Assembly: GCA_020543525.1 (NCBI GenBank)
Contig: JAHYIO010000004.1
Span: 682,001 to 746,000, forward strand
Reading direction: 5' to 3'
Source of the DNA: Coriolopsis trogii
Lineage: Eukaryota; Basidiomycota; Agaricomycetes; Polyporales; Polyporaceae
Length of the DNA: 64,000 nucleotides
Shown: piece after piece, positions 36,353-45,854 of the stretch
Position numbering within the stretch: the first letter of the stretch is position 1
Layout of the letters: each line of letters starts with the position of its first letter
The notes under the pieces: generated by a model
Told to the model about the DNA's origin: nothing
Seen by the model: the letters and a program-made list of their open reading frames with translations, nothing else
The model's database searches: none
Translations under genes and position numbers: made by a program

Positions 36353-36847
36353 AATGATTTTGTATCAATATAACTAGTATCGCTGCACCCTGCGCTGCCC
36401 ATTCTTTCTGGTGTTATCGTAATGTGGAGTTAGGAGGCGTCTAGAACAACGATCTGTAGCATACATGCCAGTGTGCGAGTTGGGAGTCGATGGGGCATGA
36501 GGAGGGTTCGACTTGACTGGTGAGTCTATCCTCCTTGGAAAGACCTGAGGCAACGTCAAACCCTACCTTCGCGTTGTCGCGCTAAAGGGTATCCTAACCT
36601 GGTGATGTACCTGTATGAGCCCAGTTGCCGCTGCAAATTCTCGCGCTCTACTTACGCGTACCGCTCATCGGTCTTCTCATTCGATATGGAATCATGCCGG
36701 CGCCCTATCAAACTTTACCCCACCACCTCGTTCTGACGGGCACAGGGCGGGAGAGCAAGGTTTGGGCAGAAATTCGAGAGCTTAACAAGCCTACTTGAGA
36801 ACGACGAGTTCCGTCGGTTTTGCTCCATCGGTCTCCACATTCTACAG
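36353..36847. other. intergenic upstream of ACS copy 4
   Basis: No gene is recognised. Unlike copies 2 and 3, no obvious shared promoter block was noticed here. Confidence 0.4.
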
Positions 36848-39250
36848 ATGAAGTCCAGATCAGCCAGCGCAGATGAGAAGGCTCTCCCACAAACAGAGCT
36901 TCATGAGACCGTCGAGCCCATTGACACGCGGAGTGAAGTCAACGCTAGCAAAGTCCTGCGAAAGCTCGATGTTCGAATCCTCCCGTTTGTGGCCTTGCTG
37001 TATGTTCTGTCGTTCTTGTGAGTAGATTGAGCCTACGTCCCTCCCAGCCATGGCTCATGCTATTGTGCGTACCTTGTAGGGATAGAACCAATATCGGTGG
37101 GCCTTCCTGGATAGATTCTTTAGACGGCCGATCACTGACAGTACAAACAACAGGCAACGCACAGGTAGCGGGGCTCGTGATCGACTTGCGTCTCACCGGT
37201 CTGCAGTACAATCTGTGTGCTGCAATCTTCTTCGTGCGTCGTACACTACTCGGCACAGTGGCACTCTCCTCCCAGCATTGACATTGGTGTGCAGATTCCG
37301 TGCAGCTTCTTTGAAGTACCATCGTGCGTGGTCATGGCACGCTGTATATCTGCATGCACATACGACTTAACATCGCAGAAACGTGGCACTCAAACTGACG
37401 AAACCTTCACTGTGGAGTGAGTCGAGAGTCAGTACTGTCCTGCATCGCCAGTGCTCATAGTTGCCCGACATACAGTACCGCTCATCATGTTCTGCTGGGG
37501 CTGCGTCGTGGTCTCCATGAGCTTCGTCCACACTTTCGGAGGCCTTCTAGCGTGCGTCTCCTCGGATCCTTCATGCCACCCCCCTCAGGCTCCAGCCGGC
37601 GACTGACAGCATAACTGTTTGTTAGTGCGCGCGTCTTCCTAGGGGTGACGGAAGTATATCAGACATCCTTCTGTTCGAATCCGTTTAGTCTGCACTCATG
37701 ACCGTTTCGCCAGGCGGGCATGTTCCCGGGCGTGGCGTTCTATCTCTCCGTGTGGTACCCACGCACGTCCCTAGCGCAGCGGATAGCCATCGTCTCGGGC
37801 TCTGCTCCGCTCGCAGGAGCATTTGGTGGACTGTTGGCGTCTGCGATAGAGAACATGGACGGGCTAGTAATATCTCGTGCTCTGCCGGAAGAACGTTACT
37901 GACATCGTGCGTCTTCTAGCATACGCGGGCTCGCAGGATGGTCATGGATAGTACGTACCCCTTTCAGACGTCCCACTGCCGCTACTGACTAACGCCCTCG
38001 TCCGCAAAGTTCTTGCTGGAAGGGTCGCGTTCGTACTCCATCTACCTCACACGAGAGAGCACTCATCTTCTGTGCTTTCAACAGTCACCGTAGTCGTTGC
38101 AGTCTTGGCGTACTTCTCCATGTACGACGTGAGTTCAGCTCCTGATGATGCGATGATCTCGCGAGTCGCTTGTTAATCTAACCGTATCGACGCAGTACCC
38201 CGAGAACGCGTCTTTCCTGACCGAGGCAGAGCGTGCATGGCTTGTCGACACCATCAAGAGCGACAGCGCCGGACTGTCGAAAGAATTCAAAACCAAGTAC
38301 CTCTGGCAAGCTCTGCGGGACCCCCGCGCCTACCTTCTCGTCGGCGTCTTCCTCTTGTACGTGCAACTGCGGCGCTTCCGCCGACACAAGTCGCTGACAC
38401 GCACGCGCACTCACCCATACAGCATCCTGATCCCCGCATACTCCTACGCGCTCTTCCTCCCAAGCATCATCCACGGCCTCGGCTTCTCATCCATTACCGC
38501 CCAGCTGCTCACCGTCCCCCCAAACGCAGCCGGCTTCCTCGTAGGCCTCCTCTTCGGCATCTCCTCAGACCGCCTCCGCCTCCGCGGCCCGTTCGTCCTC
38601 GCAGGTGCGCTCCTGTCGCTCGTAGCGTACGTCGTCTTGTACGCCTGCGCGTCCGAGAGCCCGCGCGCGGCGTACGCGGGCGTCATGATCGCCCCGTGTG
38701 GCCTGTTCCCGAGCCTGTCGATCGTGTTGTCGTGGGCGGGCGGGAACTTCGGGGGCGAAGTGAAGAAGGCGGTCGTGATCGCGATGGTCATTGGCTTGGG
38801 CAACCTTGGAGGGTGAGTACTTGCCGCTGTTCGGGGATCGAGTTTGCCAGTCCTATGCGCGAAGGACAAGGACACTCACGAGCTACCGCCGGAAAGGGTG
38901 GCATCGTCGTTCATATATAAACCACAAGACGCTCCTGGGTACCGACCTGGTCACGCTACGAACATTTCGTGTTTGTGTATAGCGTAAGTTGCTCCTGTTG
39001 TTGGTGGCTGCATATCGGAGGGGCTGATCAACACTCATTCCAGCATTGTGCTCTGCACCTTAGCAATGCTCGAATTCGCTCGACTCAACAGGAAGAAGGT
39101 CGCGAAATGCGCGCGAGATAATTTGACAAGGGAGAAAGCGATTGAGTACGTCGAGATGGGCGATGCCTCGCCCTTGTATAGGCAGGTATCTTCCACGCTT
39201 GTCTGCACGCTCGGCTCACAAACCGTGTCTCCGGCAGATATATCATCTAA
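36848..39250 (+). CDS. MFS transporter, ACS (Dal5-like) family, copy 4
   Basis: It starts MKSRSASADEKALPQTELHE and has KVLRKLDVRILPFVALLYVL, DRTNIG then NAQVAGLVIDLRL, IPCSFFEVPSNVALKLTKPS, AGMFPGVAFYLSVWYPRTS, GAFGGLLASAIENMDG, YPENASFLTEAERAWL, YSYALFLPSIIHGLGFSSI and ESPRAAYAGVMIAPCGLFP. One intron (37863-37919) needs a GC donor to keep the family reading frame. The last junction is ambiguous: a GC donor at 39182 gives a short RYII end at 39250, while a GT donor at 39185 gives a longer tail ending near 39292. Its third position is GC-richer than in copies 2 and 3 and it is more divergent. Confidence 0.85.
37863..37919 (+). other. probable GC-AG intron in ACS copy 4
   Basis: The exon ending NMDG is followed by GCTAGT where the paralogues have GTGAGT; the acceptor is TTCTAG. 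Only this junction restores the reading NMDG then IRGLAGWSW that matches copies 2 and 3; the nearby GT sites change the frame. Confidence 0.65.
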
Positions 39251-39598
39251 TGAACATTTTCCTGTCAGATCAACAGTCAGTCATAATCTGATCGTCAGTG
39301 CCGCAACACGGCATACCGCAGCCCACACACCTCAGAACCAAATTTCTGTCAAATGGCATGTAGATAGCCACTTGCTTGACCGTCTGCGAGTGATCAAAGG
39401 GCATATGACAGAACTTGTTCTACAACATACCACGGCTACGGGTAGGATACAGGACAGACTTCGAACTGTCCCCTATAGCACGCATATTACAATATTCCGC
39501 CATTAAATGGTGATCGAGGCGCGAAGCGTCCTAGTATTGTCTATGCCCGAGTCCGCCGTTCGAGTTCGCGACCATCACACTCCTGACGCTATCTATCT
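39251..39598. other. 3' region between ACS copy 4 and the ODC carrier
   Basis: The flanking genes converge here. No gene is recognised. Confidence 0.35.
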
Positions 39599-41229
39599 CT
39601 AGATGTACGGAGGACCCAAGGCTAGAGAACAGGCGTGGTCAGTACCTGACCACGAAGAAGACCAGGAAAGGAACCGTCGCAGACCTTGACGGAAGACATT
39701 CAGAGTGAATTCTACGACAAGCAGAAGCACACCACCGCCCGGTGCGAGACGGAGGACCTTCGGGACAAAGCCCTTGTACAGCGCTGCGGGTCCCTCTTCT
39801 CGGAAGATCGTCACCAGGCTATCGGCACGTCAGGATTGCAGATGAAGCACGCGAAGGGCGGCTCAACTCACGCTGGGTATGTCCAGTTGTACTTGGGGAC
39901 GACACCCGGGACCTTGCTTGCTCCCTGTATGCGCGACTTCACGACATCGAAGCTAGCAGACACGAGTTAGTTGGAGATAGTGTTAACTTTGGGAAGCGTA
40001 CGGAGTGTTGATGGCAGTTCCGACAAGACCACCGATTGTACCCGCGACCAGATCATTTAAGAGGCGGGCCTTGTTGGTCTGTGAGGGTTGCATGGATGTC
40101 AACGCAAGCGTTCATCGTTAGCGGGGCTAGTTTCTACACACCTCAGCCTTTGGGAGCAAAGAGCGGACTTGGAAGATGCACCCGAAGTATCCTCCGTTCC
40201 ACCAGAAATGCCTGGAGATCTCGTTAGTGAACTGTCGCAATTCATTGGCGTTCATCCTTTTGTTCTCACCTCCACATTGTGGCCTCCATGCCCGCATACA
40301 AGCCTGCAAATAGGGTCGTCATACGCGTATATTCGGCTGGCAGCAGTATGCATGCACGCACCAAGGAGGCCATCAGCTTTCACAACCTTCCTCACGACAT
40401 CCATAGGGCCAGCGAAGGTACTCGACTTGTCCTGCAACCTGACAGTCCAATGAGACACTTGCACGCGCGCGAGAAGCGCGTACGTACTTGATTTTGACCA
40501 GTTCGAACGGAACGACGACGAAACTCTCGGTCGCACCGGCCGCGCACCCAGTAGCGATCGCGAGGTTCTGCGTCATCTTTTTCTCTCCCGTCAGCGTGAG
40601 GAATTGCTTGCCCCAGAAATCGTTCGCGGCGCTATGCCAGAAGTTCAATCACGGGAAACGCACGACATATGGCGAACGACGCACAATTTAGTGGCGCGCT
40701 TAGGCGCCTCCATGAGGAGCGGAGGTAGGAGGCCGCGGTACAAGCGGCTGACGCTGTGGGACGATGACGGTTTGAGGACGCGGACGCGTGAGCGGCGTTA
40801 GAGACGGACGTACCCCTCCTCCTTGATGATGGTCTGGAACGCCCCCAGCACGCCCTGCTTGGAGCGACCTGTTTCCAGCTGCATACGCGTCTTGACCTAT
40901 TGCGCGGACAAACATTCGTGTGATGCTTCACCTGACTGCGGTTCGAGAGAGATCACTCACGACATCTGGTCGTGCCCGACGTCAGACCCGGAAAAGCCTG
41001 GGTACACCGAAATATTCACTACTCACCGAGAGGATAGAATGTCAGGATCTCAGAGATACCCGCAATGGCTCCCGCCGCGAAGTTCGCGACGAACGGGAGA
41101 GCTACATCGTCGTTCAACATCCATAGGTTCCAACCATCCGACGAGTTCCGGAGTCCGAGTCAGACTGGACGCATACAATCATCTGGAAGATGTCGCTGAC
41201 TCACGCTTTCTTTGTGTCGCCTCGGACAT
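39599..41229 (-). CDS. ODC: mitochondrial 2-oxodicarboxylate carrier
   Basis: Twelve exons join to 954 nt, 317 residues, a normal length for this carrier, which exchanges 2-oxoadipate and 2-oxoglutarate across the inner mitochondrial membrane (lysine metabolism). Exons run 41205-41229, 41027-41101, 40961-40965, 40814-40896, 40685-40747, 40488-40631, 40362-40438, 40270-40303, 40142-40211, 40002-40078, 39872-39952 and 39599-39818. The three mitochondrial-carrier repeats each have their signature: FYPLDVVKTRMQ (repeat 1, across the microexon), VPFELVKIKLQDKSS (repeat 2) and NTPFDVVKSRIQGASK (repeat 3). Matrix-side glycine motifs (IIKEEG, FREEGPAALYKGF) follow. The third exon is 5 nt. The start MSEATQRK lies on a 25-nt exon. 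Divergent from SRP9 with 315 nt between starts. Confidence 0.9.
40961..40965 (-). other. 5-nt microexon in the ODC gene
   Basis: On the minus strand CCAG-ATGTC-GTGAGT gives a 5-nt exon flanked by a 61-nt and a 64-nt GT-AG intron. Inclusion turns YPL-G/TC-AAG into YPLDVVKTRMQ, the obligatory PxD-x-x-K signature of mitochondrial carriers; skipping it breaks the frame and removes the Asp. Confidence 0.85.
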
Positions 41230-41544
41230 TTTGAGCAAACAGAACAGACGAAGATGGAGGAAGTCGTCAAGGATGGTGGAGCTGGAACGTACGAGGTCGT
41301 GTGCGGGGAAAGCAAAATCCCTGGCCCGCGGTGAGCTAATGTGGCATCAGCGCGGACCCGGACCATGGCACGGCTAAGCGGCTCGACCTTCCGTTCCCCG
41401 CGCTAACTACGCGCTTCGTCACGCGTGCCTGCCCTGTCACGGTGTGACTACGGCCACAGTCACAGAATACCCAGCACGCGCCCCAGGCTGCAAGCCGAAC
41501 TCATCGTCCGACTCGTCGTCGCCGTTGCTGTTGCCGCCCTTGCC
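41230..41544. other. divergent promoter region of ODC and SRP9
   Basis: A 315-nt gap separates two outward-reading start codons and must hold both promoters. A frame upstream of and in phase with SRP9 encodes a hydrophobic stretch but is probably leader sequence, since SRP9 is cytosolic. Confidence 0.5.
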
Positions 41545-42033
41545 ATGGTCTACATCTCATCCTGGCAAGAATACCAAGAGGCGGCAGAGGCTCTCTATGA
41601 AAAGTCTCCGAATACAGTGAGTCCCTCTTTCTTACGTGCTGATGATGCAGGCGATGACGGAGATCAAGACACGATACTGCGTGAAGTGGAGGCAGTCGGC
41701 GGATGGGCAGGGAAAGCTGGTGCTCAAGATCACGGATGACACGACAGTACGTCTAACAATCCGCTGAATGCATAGACCGTGATTCAAATGCTGCTGCAGT
41801 GCCTGAAATTCAAGACACACTCATCTGTGTTCTTGAATCGGTTCGACGCGCTGAACCTGTCTCTTATGCAAAAAATGCAGAACAGACGACCGACGCTGGC
41901 GTCGACGGCCATTCCTCCCTCGCAGTCTTCACAAAGTATAAAGCAGGAGGACACCACACCCGGCTCCGTACCCGCACCCGCAGGTCCCTCGGCGGGAGGG
42001 GTGAAGAAGAAAAAGCCGAAGAAGAAAAAGTAG
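41545..42033 (+). CDS. SRP9: signal recognition particle 9 kDa subunit
   Basis: Three exons give about 129-133 residues. SRP9 pairs with SRP14 on the Alu domain of SRP RNA and slows translation during targeting to the ER. The start MVYISSWQEYQEAAEALYEK is typical of basidiomycete SRP9, followed by KTRYCVKWRQ, GKLVLKITDD and CLKFKTHSSVFLNRFDALNL. A Pro/Gln-rich spacer leads to a lysine-rich end (KKKKPKKKK), common in fungal orthologues and suited to RNA binding. The first intron starts at 41617; the acceptor is either 41650 (34-nt intron, adds four residues) or 41662 (46-nt intron, fits the family spacing better). Intron 2 is 41747-41799. Confidence 0.9.
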
Positions 42034-42882
42034 AGGATATGGATGACTTAGCAATACAACAGTGCCCAGGTCAGGACTATCCGCATATCCAATTCTCAGC
42101 ATTGTACTATTCCCCATGCGCTCTCCTGTCAGTATCTCATCGACGACAGTGAATGAGACTGTACGATTCGCCTGCTGTCACGTCAGCGTGGATTGTGCAC
42201 TTTGCTCCCTATCACTGCCGCAAAAGGCGGGGCTTGTACACGCGGACATCTTCTCTGGATTGGGCAAAAGGGGTACTCTCGTATCTTGTTCCGGTTTGAT
42301 GTCCACAACTGCTCTGCCTTCAAGTCCAATCACGCGTTCATAGCAAGCGAAACTCACGATGGCCATGTACGAGAGATATGCATGTATGTGCGCTCTACCT
42401 GCTGGAACGGTCAAGATGGTCAACTGGTGAGAAGTCCGGGTTGACTGCCGCTTGTCACCAATCTCCTTATTATCGCCACCACATCGTGGGATGCGCAGTG
42501 GTACGACTAGGATTACTACCATCGTTCCAGTTCGATTCCCTCACTGATTCATGACGTTTCTGTGAGCAGTGTCCACTACTGTGACGTCTACGACCCTCGT
42601 CTTGCACTCTTCAAGACTCGAAACGGCCAAGGTCATCAGCTCACCCTCCTCATTTGTCGACAGAGGACGACCCAAATCAACCAACAATCTTGGCCCCTTC
42701 AGATTACGCCAAGTCTTGGGAGGTACCGCACAGAGCTTAAGAGAGGTTGAAGGATTTTGTCAGTCGGACTGGTAGGCTCAATGCTTGTGAGGTTAACGTC
42801 GAGCTGACCAGCAGTACATTTCAAGACGGAGGCGCTACCAGGGTCGGTGACGCCCAACTCTGCCTTGACTGCCCTTTCTGGA
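42034..42882. other. intergenic upstream of the HET gene
   Basis: Only short overlapping frames are seen. A frame in phase with the HET gene continues upstream of its ATG as far as about 42847 but contains no earlier ATG. Confidence 0.35.
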
Positions 42883-45418
42883 ATGGATGAAACCCCCTCA
42901 GCCGATGGCGGGATGCCTCCAGATCCCACTGTGTTGCAAATGGTGCTGGATACCCTGACGCGGCTAGGTTATCCTACGAAAGACACGGAGGAGGACTCAT
43001 GCTGCCCAGGTGAGATTTCAGTGCGCGGCCGTTCTACTGCCATAATACATCACTCAGTGTCGTCTCCCTACGATAGATATGATGGAGTTCGTTATGCCTA
43101 CGCCCCTGGACCTCGATGGAATCGGCTCAGAGGGTGGCCGAGCAGTGCGTGCAGTCGGTGATCGCACTTTCGACATACCTTATCTGCCGGATGTGCCCTG
43201 GTTCCATTTCCCCCACGACGGCTTCGACTTCGCCCCGGACATCGACAGCTACTTGCAACTCCGCGGGTATGACACCTGGAATTACGATCCGGCCGACTTA
43301 GAAAGGAGAATGTATGAGGGGTTTATCGCCAGCTCCACTTTCGGTCTCCTAGAGGCTGTCACGGCACTTCGTATACCGGAGGCTTTACTCGTCATACCGT
43401 CAACCTCAGACGCCAATAGCAAAATGGTCGTCTCAGGAGAGCGAATGGTCCGCCTCATGCGGATATGGCGAGACTACATGCAAGATTATACCTGGCCAGA
43501 TGAAGAGAGTCGTCTATCTCGAGGACGTGAAGTCGCAGGCATCTTGGAAAGAGTGTCGCAATTCCGCACAGTGACGTCCTCTAACATCGCTTCGATTGTG
43601 AGCTGGGAGATCCGCAACACTGGCTCCGCGGGCAACGTTATAGCCTGTGTTGCCTTCGTCGTCTTCGCCCTATCTGGCGTATCCTATGCGATCTGGCAAG
43701 ACATCCCCGAGATGTCCGAGTTGGCACTCGATCTAGCGGATCTGGTCCCCGGGCACATATACCAGGAGTTGTGCTCTCGCTTGATGCTTGAATCAGGATG
43801 GTGCATGTACACGATCTCGATGAATACACCCCTTCTGCAGAACGTTCCATACATTCAGTCGCTGCTCTGTCGCTTGCGGCCATACATCCCGCTGTATGCC
43901 AGCGAGAAGGCGCACAGAGCTTGTACAGGCTCTGCATGTGTCTTCTACACCATTCCCGATCCCGACGAGTACGTCCCTCGTCACGATTCTCCCTCGTGCA
44001 CATGTGCCTACGTCAAACCGCCACGAGATGAAGTTCGACGGATCCTCAGCGCAGGGAGCATTCCCGTTATCGTCCTTGATACGTCCGGAGAGGTGCCTGC
44101 TCTACACGTTCGACCAGCTACCGACGGTCCATACATCGCGATCTCTCACGTGTGGGCAGACGGCATGGGCAGCACGACAGAAAGTGGGCTTCCGACCTGC
44201 CAGGTGCTACGCGTCGCTGCACACGCGCGAGGACTCCTGCCCGGACACGGTGCGTTCTGGATTGACTCACTATGCATCCCGGGCGATGGGTCTCTCCGAA
44301 AGAGCGCGATCAAGCTCATGGCGCGGACGTACAAGGAAGCAGTGGCTGTGGTGGTGCTGGACGCAAGCGTTCGCGCGACGTGTTCGAAGGCCCTCGTGGA
44401 TGCCAACACGCTCCAGTCCACGGTCGAGATCCTCACCCGCATCGGACTGTCAGGCTGGATGCGCCGCGTCTGGACATTGCAAGAGGCCGTTCTGGCGCAA
44501 CATCTCTACTTCGAGTTCGCCGATACCCTCTTCGACTTCAGCACCGCCATTGGCGACTCTCGGCGATCCATCTCGTCCGCGTCTCAAGGCCAAGGGGTGG
44601 CCTCCGACACGGATCGTTGCGCCAGCACGCACGTCTTGTGGCATGCGGTACCGAAGTTCTACCGGGACCTTGACTTTGGCCCATCGTACCTCCCCATCGA
44701 GATGGCCATAGACCTGCTGGGTGGGCGGGAGACGACGAAGCGTGAAGACGAGATCATCGCCATATCCGGTCTGCTCCCCCTCGACGTCTCCGCACTGCTC
44801 TCCATCACGGGCCCGGACGCAGCGGAAGCGCGCGTCAAGGAGTGTCTGGTACAATTGGGAAGGGTGCCCAGGGCACTGCCGATGGCGAGCGGCCAGAAGC
44901 TCACACTGCCAGGGTTCGGATGGGCCCCGCGGTCTCTGACGGAGATCTACGATGTCTCGGCCGAGTCGCGAGACCTTGAGGACGACGACGAAGTTGCCTG
45001 TTGCAGAGAGGACGGCCTCAGAGCCTGGTACCGCGTCTTGCTACTGGAGAAGAGTATTCCCATCGAGGACACCGAGGAAAACCAGGAGAGCCTCCTATGG
45101 TTCGACTTGGTCGACGCCAAGACGTCCAAGCGTGTCGCCGTCACCTTGACGCTGTACCCTTCTACTGACGTCGGGAGGAACAAGAGCACGCCCGCGATCG
45201 ATTGTTTGCTCTTCATCCCCAACGAAGACGCTGCAAGGTACACCGTAGGCTGCATTGCCGGTCATCAGAGTGAGGGGCCCGTTGGGGAAGACGTCAGCGT
45301 AAATCTGAAATGCGAGTATATCACCCATGGTGTTTGGGATCGCCGTCCCCACCAAGGCGTGGACGTCCCTGAAGTACAGTATGAAGAGGAAAAGACTTTG
45401 CATGTGCATCTCAGATAG
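42883..45418 (+). CDS. HET (heterokaryon incompatibility) domain protein
   Basis: Exons 42883-43009 and 43077-45418 give 2469 nt, 822 residues. HET domains act in fungal self/non-self recognition and can trigger cell death after fusion of unlike hyphae. The three HET blocks are present: YIAISHVWADGMG near residue 395, AFWIDSLCIPGDGS near 436 and WMRRVWTLQEAVLA near 504. The 390-residue N-terminal region includes one hydrophobic helix (IACVAFVVFALSGVSYAIW, near 227) and a CTGSACV-to-CTCAY Cys-rich stretch. The domain is therefore central, not at the N-terminus as in many Ascomycete members; this central layout occurs in mushrooms. The start MDETPSADGG is the first ATG in frame. The large uninterrupted second exon contrasts with its intron-rich neighbours. 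Confidence 0.88.
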
Positions 45419-45854
45419 AATACGTATATTGTCACAAACTGGGAGACGGGTGCATATCTGGGAGCAATTGTCCATGAGCCTTGCGTCACCCTCAGGAACA
45501 CTCGCTGCACGCGATAAGCCAGTTAGCTGCGAGTACGTGCAGGTGTCAATGGTATCAACATCCACTGTGTCAATCGCCAGATCAACGTCTCGCTGGGTAG
45601 CATTCTTGTACAGGGCGGCGATGGGTTCGCGTATGAGGTAACATGCGAAGTTGCGACGATAGCGGTATGGAGTCTGCGTAGTCAAAGCAGCCTGCGATGA
45701 GGCTCATGAATCGTCATATGCGCCAAACCCTCTACGTCTACGGCGCCATACACTGTCAAGCCTTCCGAATCGTATATTAAGCAGGAGACGATGAGAATGA
45801 TTTTCCATACACACCGGCTCGCAAGAGTTTCGCCAGTAGACCGTCGAACTACCT
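45419..45854. other. convergent 3' region between HET and MCD4
   Basis: The flanking genes converge here. Short frames only. Confidence 0.35.

Noticed and set aside
38237..38920. Arg/Pro-rich 227-codon frame inside ACS copy 4
   Set aside because: It is a shifted frame of the transporter exons, which give the conserved protein in another phase.
41425..41544. N-terminal hydrophobic extension of SRP9
   Set aside because: The frame is open upstream of the SRP9 start, but SRP9 is a cytosolic RNA-binding protein and the conserved sequence begins at MVYISSWQ, so the upstream part is most likely leader.
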